The translations under genes were made by a program, and so were the position numbers. The notes under the pieces are model-generated. The model was not told where the DNA came from. It worked only from the letters and a program-made list of their open reading frames with translations, and did no database searches. Below are positions 17,334 to 27,216 of a stretch of 64,000 nt of DNA, one piece after another. The stretch's first letter is position 1. The number at the start of each line of letters is the position of its first letter. The stretch is from Burkholderiales bacterium (lineage in GTDB: Bacteria > Pseudomonadota > Gammaproteobacteria > Burkholderiales > Burkholderiaceae_B). The stretch is from positions 86,754 through 150,753 of the forward strand of contig JAJTEM010000005.1 of the NCBI GenBank assembly GCA_021299735.1, read 5' to 3'.

Positions 17334-19544
17334 ATGTCGCCCACCACTGCCAAGCCAGCAAACCCGGATCAAGCCAGCTTTCTTGCCTCTATGACTTTCG
17401 CTGCGCCAGCCGCAAACAGATGTGCTGCCATGGGTTGTACACACGACCATTCAAAAAAACCACCGCAGGCGGTTAACAACTCGCTTTTTTGCCTACCCGT
17501 TGCAAGTGCGCCAATTGCTAAATCAGCCGTGGACACAAAGCGGTTAACTTTAAGCCAGTTGCAACAGGCACTTGAGCACGCCATAAGCTCGACAAAAACA
17601 CGTTTGCTTGCGATTGAAAAAAGCTTGATCACGGCCACAAGCCCTGACAAGCAAACTGCCCTTACACAACGGAAAGCGCGACTCGAATCCAGGTTAAACG
17701 ACTTTAAAGCACTTCCTGTTTTTTTGGAAACCAACAAACTGGAATTCAAAGGTTTCAGTGGCTGGGATAAAACCAACGTTAACCGTGAACCCAAGCATAG
17801 CAATGTAAGTCAGTTCGATTCTGTTTTGGTAGAAACACAAACAGGCGAAACTCAACGGTTGCCGCTGGACAGCCGAATAGCGCAAGTAAAAGGCGATGAA
17901 GTTGACTTGATCAATCAACCTGTTGCGCATGAGGATCATTTTCATGATTTGTGGGCGCAAAAAACGCTGCAATCCAGTTTGAATTCCAGCATCAAGTGGG
18001 AAATGGGGCAAGACGAGGAAGGTTGCCCATGCTGCGTTGCCGGACTGGATTTTGATGAATTCGCCGCGGCCATCAAGGAAATTGCAAAAAACCATTCTGG
18101 TTCGAATTCATGGGTAGGCAAAGCCGAAATAAGCAGCGCAGAACACTGGGGCCTTGTTTTGGGAACTGCTGCGCCATTCGGCTTGATTGGCCTGGCCGCA
18201 GCCATTCGAAACATCAAAGGATCGCGCGAAACACTGAAAAACCTGAGTCCAATTATTGGAGGGTTGAATGAAGACATCCAACGCTTGAAGGCTGGCGGTT
18301 TTCTGGCCGATGCCATTAAATTGAAGGCATTCAAAAACTGCCTTCAATACTCGAAGTACGATGCAAAATTCAATTTGCTGATTCCGGGTGCAATCAATGG
18401 TGTGGCTTCCACACTGGTACTGAGCACCGCATTTTTATCGCATCCATTTGCGCTTCCCGCTATTGCACTTTATGCAACCGGGCAAGTTGTTCGCAACAGT
18501 GTTGACCTGGTTCGGGCTGCCCCAAGAAGCGTGAAAGTAGAAACTGGCGACTCAATTGAAGTGTTGGAAGGGAAACAAAAAGCGAATCAGATTGAAACAT
18601 CGAAACGCCGTTTCTACGCCGCAAACACCGCAGGGTTTGCCATGTTCACCGCCGGGGCTGTGATGACATTTTTATCGATACCCGCATTTGGCGCACTGGG
18701 GTTTGGTGCGCTGATGCTACCCGTAGGGTTGGGTTTACTGGCAGGCGGCGCGGTAAGCACCGGGATGATGAACAACATTTGGCCAAAAAAATTCAAACCA
18801 CGCAACGGCAACCTTGGCCAGGCACGGGAAACCTTTAACCAACCCAACGATGTGCTGGTCAAGATTTCAAACCTGCAAGGTTTGAAAAAGGACATTCAAC
18901 TTGCAAAAACCAGCATAGCGCCCGCACACAGAGCGAAAAAAATCGGCTTGAAAATACTGGCTGCCCTGCCGGAATTCAAAGACTTTTTGCCCGCCAGAAT
19001 TGCCGATCGAATTACCCAATTCAACACCAAATGGTTGGGTTTTCTACCCCCTGTGGGCAACCAGGCCACACAACGCAAACACGCTTTGAATGTTGAAACA
19101 GCAAAAGCCATTCACGAGAATGAAGCAACTTCACGCAAGGTAATTGAAACCCGAGTCAGCATGTTAAGGCGTATTGCTGGCGCACCAGTTGATTCCACAC
19201 GCCAATTGGACGACTTCAGCTCGAAAGACTTGGCCAAGGAATCCTGGGAATTGCTGGTGAAGCTGAAACAGCACGCAGAGGTGGTACAAACCGGTATTCA
19301 AAACGGTTTTTTTGCCAGTGAACAGGGCTTGGAGAATGTTCCGGGGTTCGAACGCAATTCAGACAAGTGGATGAAATTCAATTTCAAGCGATTCATTGAA
19401 AAATGCTCGACAGAACAGCTTCAAGCATTCAACCAATCGGTTGATTTTTACCTGTTCTGGAAACTTCCAAAAACAGCGAAGTACCAACAGTATGGTTTGA
19501 ATGATTACTACTGGAGCTGGAAAAAGCAGCTGGATTCAATTTGA
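17334..19544 (+). CDS. Large unknown protein with Cys/His clusters and membrane hairpins, under a Zur-like box
   Basis: The 736-residue protein is not recognised. A polar leader contains CAAMGCTHDH (30-39). Further potential metal ligands are HEDHFH (199-204) and CPCC (231-234). Hydrophobic regions lie at about 272-291, 350-384 and 429-479; the last includes NTAGFAMFTAGAVMTFLS, nearly the same as the C-terminal segment of the pseudokinase at 13429. The remaining C-terminal 250 residues are soluble and helical, rich in Lys and aromatic residues near the end (YYWSWKKQ). The start has an AGGAAA site seven bases upstream. Zur-type control with Cys/His clusters suggests a role under zinc limitation, for example metal capture or a secreted competitive factor; both are inference. 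Confidence 0.77.
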   Translation: MSPTTAKPANPDQASFLASMTFAAPAANRCAAMGCTHDHSKKPPQAVNNSLFCLPVASAPIAKSAVDTKRLTLSQLQQALEHAISSTKTRLLAIEKSLITATSPDKQTALTQRKARLESRLNDFKALPVFLETNKLEFKGFSGWDKTNVNREPKHSNVSQFDSVLVETQTGETQRLPLDSRIAQVKGDEVDLINQPVAHEDHFHDLWAQKTLQSSLNSSIKWEMGQDEEGCPCCVAGLDFDEFAAAIKEIAKNHSGSNSWVGKAEISSAEHWGLVLGTAAPFGLIGLAAAIRNIKGSRETLKNLSPIIGGLNEDIQRLKAGGFLADAIKLKAFKNCLQYSKYDAKFNLLIPGAINGVASTLVLSTAFLSHPFALPAIALYATGQVVRNSVDLVRAAPRSVKVETGDSIEVLEGKQKANQIETSKRRFYAANTAGFAMFTAGAVMTFLSIPAFGALGFGALMLPVGLGLLAGGAVSTGMMNNIWPKKFKPRNGNLGQARETFNQPNDVLVKISNLQGLKKDIQLAKTSIAPAHRAKKIGLKILAALPEFKDFLPARIADRITQFNTKWLGFLPPVGNQATQRKHALNVETAKAIHENEATSRKVIETRVSMLRRIAGAPVDSTRQLDDFSSKDLAKESWELLVKLKQHAEVVQTGIQNGFFASEQGLENVPGFERNSDKWMKFNFKRFIEKCSTEQLQAFNQSVDFYLFWKLPKTAKYQQYGLNDYYWSWKKQLDSI

Positions 19545-19595
19545 AGCACATGCGGGCGGCTCGTGCAATTCATCTACGCGAGTTGATTGAATAGA

Positions 19596-19625
19596 AAAGC
19601 CGCTGATCGAAACCAGCGGCTTCTC
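19596..19625 (-). terminator. Rho-independent terminator (usable in both directions)
   Basis: A GCCGCTG / CAGCGGC stem (19599-19605 and 19614-19620) with an 8-base loop is followed on the minus strand by TTTTCT. It lies between the 3' ends of the plus-strand 736-residue gene and plus-strand-facing gltD gene start of read-out; for the plus strand gene the U-tract is short (TTCTC). It sits just after the 736-residue gene and downstream of gltD, so it can end both transcripts. Confidence 0.8.
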
Positions 19626-19648
19626 ATGACTATACCAGTTGCAGCAAA

Positions 19649-21136
19649 TTAACGCGGCAGTACGGTAGCGCCCATCAAAAACTCATCCACTTCTCGCGCA
19701 GCCTGCCGGCCTTCGCGAATGGCCCATACCACCAAGGATTGACCACGGCGCATGTCGCCAGCGGCAAATACTTTGTCTACATTGGTGCGGTAGCAGCCTT
19801 CACCATCGGTGGTGGCTTTGGCATTGCCGCGGTTGTCTTTCTCTACACCGAAGGCATCCAGAATGCTTTTTGCAGGGTTGGTGAAACCCATGGCGAACAG
19901 AACCAAATCGGCTTCAACCGTGAATTCTGAGCCTGCAATTTCCTGCATTTTCATCTGGCCGGTGGCTTCATCTTTCACCCATTCAACTTTGGCGCACTTG
20001 GCTGCTTTCACATTGCCTTTGCCATCATCAATGAATTCTTTGGTGGTCACAGCCCAGTCACGTGCCACACCTTCTTCATGTGAGGAAGAGGTACGCATTT
20101 TCATGGGCCAGTACGGCCATACCAAAGGCTTGTTTTCTTCTTCGGGTGGCTGAGGCATCAATTCAATTTGAGTAACCTGCTTGGCACCGTGGCGGTTGGA
20201 AGTACCCACACAATCGGAACCTGTGTCGCCACCGCCAATCACGAGCACACTTTTCTTCGTGGCCATGATTTGGTCTTTCAACTTATCACCCGCATTCACA
20301 CGGTTTTGCAGTGGCAAAAATTCCATTGCAAAGTGAACGCCTTTCAATTGGCGGCCAGGAATAGGCAAGTCGCGCGGTACTTCAGAACCACCAGTCAAAA
20401 TAACAGCATCAAACTGCGCCATCAATTCCTTCGGTGTAATGGTTTCTTTGGCCAGGTTGGTGATTCCACCTTCTGCCAATTTCTCGCCTACGAACACGCC
20501 GGTTTTGAAGGTTACTCCTTCGGCTTGCATTTGCTCAACACGGCGGTCGATGTGGTGCTTTTCCATTTTGAAGTCAGGAATGCCGTAGCGCAGCAAGCCA
20601 CCAATGCGGTCGTTCTTTTCAAACACGGTTACATCGTGGCCAACACGCGCCAACTGCTGGGCAGCGGCCATGCCTGCGGGGCCAGAACCCACCACAGCCA
20701 CTTTCTTGCCGGTTTTTTGGGCGGGCACTTGTGGCACAACCCAATTGTTTTCCCAACCCTTGTCGATAATCGCGTGCTCAATGCTTTTGATACCGACTGG
20801 GTCTTCATTGATACCCAAAGTACAGGCCGCTTCACAAGGCGCAGGGCAAATTCGGCCCGTGAATTCGGGGAAGTTGTTGGTGCTGTGCAGGGTGTGCAAC
20901 GCCGCCTTCCAGTCTTGCTTGTAAACAAGATCATTGAAGTCGGGAATGATGTTGTTCACCGGGCAACCGTTGTTACAAAACGGAATACCGCAATCCATAC
21001 AACGTGCGCCCTGAATTTTGGCTTCGTCGTCATTCAGTGTAATAACAAATTCTTTGTAGTGCTTGACGCGCTTTTCTGGAGCCTCGCTGGCTTCCTTCAA
21101 ACGCTCAAACTCCATAAAACCTGTGACCTTTCCCAT
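19649..21136 (-). CDS. gltD: Glutamate synthase small (beta) subunit
   Basis: The 495-residue NADPH-oxidising partner of GltB supplies electrons for making glutamate from glutamine and 2-oxoglutarate. The N-terminus has the iron-sulfur cysteine cluster [13 protein letters not shown] and the later CPAPCEAAC. The FAD-binding Rossmann motif is [14 protein letters not shown] and the NADPH-binding one is [13 protein letters not shown]. Length and order match the family. It follows gltB after 29 bases on the same strand, as in most bacteria, and is followed by a terminator. Confidence 0.97.
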   Translation of the reverse strand: MGKVTGFMEFERLKEASEAPEKRVKHYKEFVITLNDDEAKIQGARCMDCGIPFCNNGCPVNNIIPDFNDLVYKQDWKAALHTLHSTNNFPEFTGRICPAPCEAACTLGINEDPVGIKSIEHAIIDKGWENNWVVPQVPAQKTGKKVAVVGSGPAGMAAAQQLARVGHDVTVFEKNDRIGGLLRYGIPDFKMEKHHIDRRVEQMQAEGVTFKTGVFVGEKLAEGGITNLAKETITPKELMAQFDAVILTGGSEVPRDLPIPGRQLKGVHFAMEFLPLQNRVNAGDKLKDQIMATKKSVLVIGGGDTGSDCVGTSNRHGAKQVTQIELMPQPPEEENKPLVWPYWPMKMRTSSSHEEGVARDWAVTTKEFIDDGKGNVKAAKCAKVEWVKDEATGQMKMQEIAGSEFTVEADLVLFAMGFTNPAKSILDAFGVEKDNRGNAKATTDGEGCYRTNVDKVFAAGDMRRGQSLVVWAIREGRQAAREVDEFLMGATVLPR

Positions 21137-21165
21137 TTTTTAAATCCTCTCTAACAGGTTGGTTC

Positions 21166-24100
21166 TTAAGCGGCCACTGCAGGTTTTGCCTGCGCTGCCA
21201 CGTACAGTTCTTTCAAGGCGCGGCGGTATTCTGTCGGGAATACTTTCACGAACTTTTTGCGTTCAGTGCTCCAGTTTTCCAGAATTTCCTTGGCGCGTTC
21301 GCTGCCGGTGTAACGGGCATGGCGCTCGACCAGATTCTTCAAGATCACTTCGTCGGGCTGGCGCTCAGCCCCGCGCGCTGGGCTATGCCAAATTTCACGA
21401 TTACCCTTCGCTTCCTGCTCGGTTGCGGGTACCACCTCTTCCAGCTCAACTTGTGCCATGTTGCATCGCTTGGCGAACAGACCATCAACGTCGTACACAT
21501 ACGCCAAACCACCGCTCATGCCAGCAGCGAAGTTGCGGCCAGTTTCACCCAATACAACCACAGTGCCGCCGGTCATGTATTCGCAACCATGGTCGCCAGT
21601 GCCTTCAATAACAGCCGCTGCACCAGAGTTACGCACCGCGAAACGCTCGCCAGCAACGCCGCTCAGGAATGCTTCACCTGCAATTGCGCCGTACAACACG
21701 GTGTTGCCCACAATCATGTTTTCTTCAGGCAAACCACGGAAGTCGTTGGTGGGGCGCACGATAATGCGACCGCCACTCAATCCCTTGCCCACGTAGTCGT
21801 TGCCCTCACCCACCAGGTCAGCAGTTACACCGTGGGCCAGGAAGGCACCGAACGATTGACCCGCTGTACCGGTGAACTGAATGTGAATGGTGTCGTCTGG
21901 CAAACCAGCATGGCCATACTTCTTGGCCACTTCACCCGACAACATGGCACCTGCTGTGCGGTTCACGTTTTTAATCGGTGTGATGAAGGAAACACGCTCG
22001 CCTTTTTCCAAGGCTGGTTTGGCCAGTTGAATCAGCTTCTGGTCCAACGCCTTGTCCAAACCGTGGTCTTGGCCACCGGTGTGCAACAGCGGCTCGGTGG
22101 TGCCTTCTGGTACCCACAGCAAACGGCTGAAATCCAGACCCTTGGCTTTCCAGTGTGAAATGCCTTTCTTCATGTCCAGCAAATTCGCGCGGCCAATCAG
22201 GTCGTCGAACTTGCGAATACCCAACTGCGCCATGATTTCACGCACTTCATTGGCCACGAAGAAGAAGTAATTCACCACGTGCTCAGGCTTGCCAGTGAAC
22301 TTCTTGCGAAGTTCGGGGTTTTGCGTGGCAACGCCCACCGGGCAGGTGTTCAAGTGACACTTGCGCATCATGATGCAGCCTTCAACCACCAGCGGTGCGG
22401 TGGCAAAGCCGAATTCATCTGCACCCAGCATGGCGCCAATTACCACATCGCGGCCAGTTTTCATTTGGCCGTCGACCTGAACACGAATGCGACCACGCAA
22501 GCCGTTCAGCACCAAAGTTTGCTGTGTTTCAGCCAAGCCCAGTTCCCAGTTGGTACCTGCATGCTTGATGGAAGACACAGGCGACGCACCAGTACCACCA
22601 TCTTGACCAGCAATCACCAGATGATCAGCCTTGGCCTTTGATACACCTGCTGCAATGGTACCTACACCCACTTCTGACACCAGCTTCACGGAAATGGAAG
22701 CCTGGCTGTTCACGTTTTTCAGGTCGTGGATTAGCTGGGCCAAATCTTCAATGGAATAAATATCGTGGTGCGGGGGTGGAGAAATAAGGCCCACGCCGGG
22801 TACGGAATAACGCAGCTTGCCGATGTACTCGGACACTTTGCCACCGGGCAACTGGCCACCTTCACCGGGCTTGGCACCCTGCGCCATCTTGATCTGAATT
22901 TGATCAGCTGAAGTAAGGTATTCCGCTGTCACTCCAAAGCGGCCAGAAGCAACCTGCTTGATGCGTGAGCGCAGTGAGTCACCTTTCTTTAAGGGGAAGT
23001 CTGCAACCACCACGTCGCCAAGGAAACTCTTGAGGGTTTCACCCTCTTGAATCAAACCTTGGCCTGGACCAAACTTGTCCAAGCCTGCACGCAGTTCAGC
23101 GCTGTAACGTTTCTCATCCTCGCCACCTTCACCGGTGTTGCTTTTGCCGCCAATGCGGTTCATTGCAACTGCCAGTGTTGAGTGCGCTTCGGTTGAAATG
23201 GAGCCCAGCGACATGGCGCCAGTTGCAAAACGCTTGACGATTTCTTCGGCTGGCTCAACTTCCTCGATTGGAATGGCCTTGGCGGGATCAATCTTGAATT
23301 CAAACAGGCCACGCAATGTCATGTGGCGCTTGCTTTGATCATTGATGATTTGCGCGTATTCCTTGTACGTGTTGTAAGTGCCTGAACGTGTGGCGTGCTG
23401 CAACTTTGCAATTGCATCGGGGGTCCACATGTGTTCTTCACCGCGGGTGCGCCAAGCGTATTCACCGCCTGCATCCAGCGCGCCAGCCAGTACAGGGTCT
23501 GGGCTAAAGGCGGCTTGGTGAATGCGAATGGCTTCTTCTGCCACTTCAAACACACCAATACCTTCTACCTTGGTGGGGGTGCCAGCAAAGTAAGCGTCGA
23601 TGAAAGCCTGGTTCAAACCAACCGCTTCAAAAATTTGTGCACCGGTGTAGCTCATGTAGGTAGAAATGCCCATTTTGGACATCACCTTCATCAAGCCTTT
23701 GCCCACTGCCTTGATGTAGTTGTACACCGCCTTTTCAGGACTCAAATCGCCAGGCAGGCCTTTGGCCATATCAGCAATTGTTTCCATCGCGAGGTAGGGG
23801 TGCACCGCTTCGGCACCATAACCCGCCAACAAAGCGAAGTGGTGCACTTCACGGGCTGAACCAGTTTCAACCACCAAACCAGTGCTTGTGCGCAAGCCCA
23901 CCTTCACCAAATGCAAATGGATGGCGGAGACAGCCAGCAGCGCTGGAATGGCCACGTTGTCGCGGCTCATCATGCGGTCGGTGATAATCAAAATGTTTAC
24001 ACCGTTCTTAACTGCATCACGGGCCTCGGCACACAGGGAAGCAATGCGCGCTTCGATGCCTTCTTTGCCCCAAGCCACTGGGTAGCAAATGTTCAGCTCG

Positions 24101-25890
24101 TGGCTGGTGAATTTGCCGCCAGTGAAAGCTTCAATGTTGCGAATCTTCGCCATGTCTTTTGAAGTCAGCACAGGCTGTGACACTTCAAGACGCATGGGTG
24201 GGTTGATGTTGTTCAGGTCAAGCAAGTTGGGCTTGGGGCCGATGAAGCTGTTCAAGCTCATCACCAGGTTTTCACGAATCGGGTCGATTGGTGGGTTGGT
24301 CACCTGCGCGAACAACTGCTTGAAGTAGTTGTACAGCGGCTTTAGCTTGTTCGACATCACAGCCAACGGGCTGTCGTTGCCCATGGAGCCTGTGGCCTCT
24401 TCCCCGCTTTGCAGCATGGGGGCCATCAGGAACTTCAGATCTTCCTGGGTATAACCAAACGCTTGCTGGCGATCCAGCAATGTTTCGTTGGGCTCGATTG
24501 GCTCAGGCTGGCCTTCTACTTCATCCAGCTTCACGCGGATGGTATCAATCCACTGCTTGTAGGGCTTGGCGGCGCTCAGCTGGTTTTTCAACTCGTCGTC
24601 GTTGATAATGCGGCCAGCCTCCATGTCAATCAGGAACATTTTGCCGGGCTGCAGGCGCCACTTCTTCACAATCTTGCTTTCTGGAATCGGCAAGGTGCCT
24701 GATTCCGATGCCATCACAACCAGGTCATCTTCGGTCACGATGTAGCGGGCTGGGCGCAAGCCGTTGCGGTCGAGAGTGGCACCAATCTGTTTGCCATCGG
24801 TGAAAGCCAGGGCGGCGGGACCATCCCAAGGTTCCATCATGGCAGCGTGGTATTCATAGAATGCGCGGCGGTTGTCGTCCATCAGCGTGTGCTGTTCCCA
24901 AGCTTCAGGCACCATCATCATCATGGCTTGTGCTATTGGGTAGCCGGCCATCACCAACAATTCAAGGCAGTTGTCGAAACAGGCGGTGTCAGACTGGCCT
25001 TCGAAAATCAAGGGATACAGCTTTTGAAGATCATCGCCCAGCACGGCGCTTTTCATCACGCCTTCACGCGCACGCATCCAGTTGAAATTGCCTTTCACGG
25101 TGTTGATTTCACCGTTGTGGGCCAACATGCGGTAAGGGTGGGCCAGCGGCCACTCGGGGAATGTGTTGGTGGAGAAGCGCTGGTGAACCAATGCCAATGC
25201 GGACACGCAGCGTGGGTCTTTCAAATCAAGGTAGTACTCACCAACCTGGTTGGCCAGCAGCAAACCCTTGTACACAATGGTACGGGCGCTCATCGAGGGG
25301 CTGAAGTATTCGGTGCCGTGCGCCAGGTTCAGGTTTTTAATGGCGTGCACTGCGCGCTTGCGGATTACGTACAGCTTACGTTCCAGCGCATCGGTCACCA
25401 TAATGTCGCGGCCACGGCCAACAAATACCTGGCGAATCACAGGTTCTTTCAAACGCACAGTGGGGCTCATTGGCATGTCGCGGTTCACTGGAACATCACG
25501 CCAGCCCAGCAACACCTGACCTTCAGCCTTCACTGCACGTTCAATTTCCTGCTCGCAGGCAATGCGCGAGGCAGTTTCTTTGGGCAAAAACAACATTCCC
25601 ACCCCGTATTCACCAGCGGGTGGCAGGTTTACGCCCTGCTTGGCCATTTCGGCACGGAAAAAGGCATCGGGAATTTGAATCAGGATACCAGCACCGTCGC
25701 CCATCAATGGGTCAGCACCCACGGCACCACGGTGGTCCAGGTTTTCCAGAATCTTCAAGCCACTCGCGATGATATCGTGCGTGCGCTTGCCTTTAATGTG
25801 CGCCACAAAGCCAACGCCACAGGCGTCATGTTCATTGCTGGCGGAGTACATGCCTTTTTCTTCGGCAATCTTTCGGATGTCTTGTTGCAT
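21166..25890 (-). CDS. gltB: Glutamate synthase large (alpha) subunit
   Basis: The 1574-residue protein begins with a class II glutamine amidotransferase domain. Cys24 in HDACGVGF becomes the N-terminal nucleophile after removal of a 23-residue propeptide. A central domain and the FMN/3Fe-4S synthase domain follow, including [11 protein letters not shown], the PGEGGQLPG loop, [10 protein letters not shown] and the cluster cysteines in [19 protein letters not shown]. The end is the beta-helix GXGXG-type domain ([16 protein letters not shown]). Ammonia released from glutamine is channelled to 2-oxoglutarate. The size is normal for the family. Confidence 0.98.
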   Translation of the reverse strand: MQQDIRKIAEEKGMYSASNEHDACGVGFVAHIKGKRTHDIIASGLKILENLDHRGAVGADPLMGDGAGILIQIPDAFFRAEMAKQGVNLPPAGEYGVGMLFLPKETASRIACEQEIERAVKAEGQVLLGWRDVPVNRDMPMSPTVRLKEPVIRQVFVGRGRDIMVTDALERKLYVIRKRAVHAIKNLNLAHGTEYFSPSMSARTIVYKGLLLANQVGEYYLDLKDPRCVSALALVHQRFSTNTFPEWPLAHPYRMLAHNGEINTVKGNFNWMRAREGVMKSAVLGDDLQKLYPLIFEGQSDTACFDNCLELLVMAGYPIAQAMMMMVPEAWEQHTLMDDNRRAFYEYHAAMMEPWDGPAALAFTDGKQIGATLDRNGLRPARYIVTEDDLVVMASESGTLPIPESKIVKKWRLQPGKMFLIDMEAGRIINDDELKNQLSAAKPYKQWIDTIRVKLDEVEGQPEPIEPNETLLDRQQAFGYTQEDLKFLMAPMLQSGEEATGSMGNDSPLAVMSNKLKPLYNYFKQLFAQVTNPPIDPIRENLVMSLNSFIGPKPNLLDLNNINPPMRLEVSQPVLTSKDMAKIRNIEAFTGGKFTSHELNICYPVAWGKEGIEARIASLCAEARDAVKNGVNILIITDRMMSRDNVAIPALLAVSAIHLHLVKVGLRTSTGLVVETGSAREVHHFALLAGYGAEAVHPYLAMETIADMAKGLPGDLSPEKAVYNYIKAVGKGLMKVMSKMGISTYMSYTGAQIFEAVGLNQAFIDAYFAGTPTKVEGIGVFEVAEEAIRIHQAAFSPDPVLAGALDAGGEYAWRTRGEEHMWTPDAIAKLQHATRSGTYNTYKEYAQIINDQSKRHMTLRGLFEFKIDPAKAIPIEEVEPAEEIVKRFATGAMSLGSISTEAHSTLAVAMNRIGGKSNTGEGGEDEKRYSAELRAGLDKFGPGQGLIQEGETLKSFLGDVVVADFPLKKGDSLRSRIKQVASGRFGVTAEYLTSADQIQIKMAQGAKPGEGGQLPGGKVSEYIGKLRYSVPGVGLISPPPHHDIYSIEDLAQLIHDLKNVNSQASISVKLVSEVGVGTIAAGVSKAKADHLVIAGQDGGTGASPVSSIKHAGTNWELGLAETQQTLVLNGLRGRIRVQVDGQMKTGRDVVIGAMLGADEFGFATAPLVVEGCIMMRKCHLNTCPVGVATQNPELRKKFTGKPEHVVNYFFFVANEVREIMAQLGIRKFDDLIGRANLLDMKKGISHWKAKGLDFSRLLWVPEGTTEPLLHTGGQDHGLDKALDQKLIQLAKPALEKGERVSFITPIKNVNRTAGAMLSGEVAKKYGHAGLPDDTIHIQFTGTAGQSFGAFLAHGVTADLVGEGNDYVGKGLSGGRIIVRPTNDFRGLPEENMIVGNTVLYGAIAGEAFLSGVAGERFAVRNSGAAAVIEGTGDHGCEYMTGGTVVVLGETGRNFAAGMSGGLAYVYDVDGLFAKRCNMAQVELEEVVPATEQEAKGNREIWHSPARGAERQPDEVILKNLVERHARYTGSERAKEILENWSTERKKFVKVFPTEYRRALKELYVAAQAKPAVAA

Positions 25891-25951
25891 GGAAAAGCCC
25901 CTGATTTCGGTATGGAAATCACTTTACTGCACTGCCGCAAGATTCTCAAGA

Positions 25952-25982
25952 AAAATAAAAGGGGTCTGACCCTATTTATTTT
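25952..25982. repeat. REP-like imperfect palindrome
   Basis: The core GGGTC-T-GACCC (25962-25972) is flanked by A/T arms that also pair (AAAATAAA with TTTATTTT), with two mismatched positions per side of the core, giving a 31-base inverted repeat. Palindromes of the GGGTC(A/T)GACCC type with A/T flanks are common proteobacterial intergenic repeats often tied to REP-associated transposases. A decayed relative of such a transposase lies at 28618. Confidence 0.5.
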
Positions 25983-26137
25983 ACATCACCAAAAACAGGG
26001 ATATTTAAATAGGGACACACAAAGATATCTGCAAAAGAAAAGTTAAAGCCCCCCGTACCCGAACCAGACAAGCCGGTAAATTTTCATTGAATTTACCCAC
26101 CCTACCAGTTACAAAGCGCGTCACTTCAAATTGATCA

Positions 26138-26152
26138 TGCTCATCATGAGCA
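26138..26152. promoter_or_regulatory. Perfect 15-bp palindrome upstream of an unknown gene
   Basis: TGCTCATCATGAGCA is a perfect 7-1-7 inverted repeat located 89 bases upstream of ATG 26242. Its position suits an operator. The sequence does not match Fur, Zur or LexA sites and the regulator is unknown. Confidence 0.35.
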
Positions 26153-26241
26153 AATCGTCTACAACAAGAAGTTGCGGCCAAGAACTGAACTCAAGAAGCA
26201 ACAAATTGCACTTACAAATTTCGACTCGAAAGAAGTGAGAA

Positions 26242-27216
26242 ATGAAAATCAATCATGATGCTGGCTCGATAAAAAGTAACAACAACCCGACTCAAGCCGT
26301 GGATCAAAACTCTCGAAGTGAAAAACACAATTCGACCAAAACAAACTTTTCACCTGCCATCAACGAGATCTCAAGGCACCTGGTACCTACAGCAAAGGCA
26401 CTTCAAGGTGTTTCATTGAAATCGATCACACAAAACCGTGAACCACTGCTTGGCACGGTGTCCCTCGATAAACTCTATAGAAGTATCAGACAACAAAAAC
26501 TGCTGAATACAAAAACTCAGAAACCTCTTGGCGAAATTAATCCCCTTGTTAATTCACTGTTTTCAACGGGTCGAGCAGGTATAAGCCTGGCTCTAGGCAA
26601 GCCAATCAACCAGCTTGCCAAAAGCAATATGCATCTTTCTGAACAAGTGAAATTTGTAAATAATGACGCCCCACTGGAAGCACAGTCTGGTCAATTCTTC
26701 TCATCCTTAATTGTATTGAACGGCGATGATCAAAGTTTTGAAGGCGCACTGTTCGCACCCAGCGATGCAAATGCGGCTGGCGTTTCCGACGCCAAGGCTT
26801 ACGTAAAACAAGTTGGAAACAGGCGTGAAATGAGGAATTCAGCCAGTCAAATTTCGATGGAGGACGGAATACTGATCGTACGTAGAACTGCCGGGCATAT
26901 GCAACTTAAAAAGGCAGGGATCGAAAATGGCTTCCTAGGACCAACGGCGAATAATCCTGATGACAAGCAGGTTCTTTGGGGGGGTGGCTTTAAGATTAAT
27001 CGCGCCAAAGACAAAGACGGTCGCCTTCGTTCTTGGATCAATGTAACCTACAATTCCGCCCACTTGAATCATAGGGCACCAGACGGCATGGTTCCTGAGG
27101 AGATAAAACCAATTTTTCGACAAGCCATGGCCAATGTTAGCGGCTTGCCAGTTTACGAACCGTCACAGAGCCCGCTCAACAATGACTCCGCACAAGCAAC
27201 ACCAGAAAACAGGTGA
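26242..27216 (+). CDS. Unknown protein, paralogue of the converging gene at 27217
   Basis: The 324-residue protein has a polar, Asn/Ser/Lys-rich N-terminal 130 residues without a signal peptide and a compact C-terminal domain from about residue 145. That domain shares ordered blocks with its neighbour: LEAQ..QFFSS.IVL, YVKQVGNR, GHMQLKKA, GGGF, and a closing VPEEI...FRQAMANVSGLPVY. No known domain or catalytic motif was recognised. The start has an AGAAGTGAGAA ribosome-site-like stretch. Its stop codon TGA abuts the opposing stop CTA with no gap. A secreted or interaction role is only a guess from composition. Confidence 0.72.
   Translation: MKINHDAGSIKSNNNPTQAVDQNSRSEKHNSTKTNFSPAINEISRHLVPTAKALQGVSLKSITQNREPLLGTVSLDKLYRSIRQQKLLNTKTQKPLGEINPLVNSLFSTGRAGISLALGKPINQLAKSNMHLSEQVKFVNNDAPLEAQSGQFFSSLIVLNGDDQSFEGALFAPSDANAAGVSDAKAYVKQVGNRREMRNSASQISMEDGILIVRRTAGHMQLKKAGIENGFLGPTANNPDDKQVLWGGGFKINRAKDKDGRLRSWINVTYNSAHLNHRAPDGMVPEEIKPIFRQAMANVSGLPVYEPSQSPLNNDSAQATPENR

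Larger units (their letters stand above)
25891..26241. other. Intergenic region with REP-like palindrome and an operator-like repeat
   Basis: This 351-base gap separates divergent gltB and the 324-residue unknown gene. It holds the REP-like palindrome at 25952-25982, a related AAATAGGGACACAC stretch at 26007-26020, and a perfect 7-1-7 palindrome at 26138-26152. I found no coding sequence or structured RNA that I recognise. Confidence 0.6.

Noticed and set aside
17255..17476. Small frame across the Zur-like box
   Set aside because: It overlaps the operator and the 736-residue gene in another frame and lacks a ribosome site.
13429..19544. Prophage or integrative element carrying the unknown genes
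   Set aside because: No integrase, att repeats, tRNA or phage structural genes were seen around it.
20168..21154. 328-residue plus-strand frame antisense to gltD
   Set aside because: It is a shadow of gltD with unlikely composition and no independent evidence.
24847..26046. 399-residue plus-strand frame antisense to gltB
   Set aside because: It mirrors the codon pattern of gltB, is rich in His and Gln as such shadows are, and shows no family motif or ribosome site.
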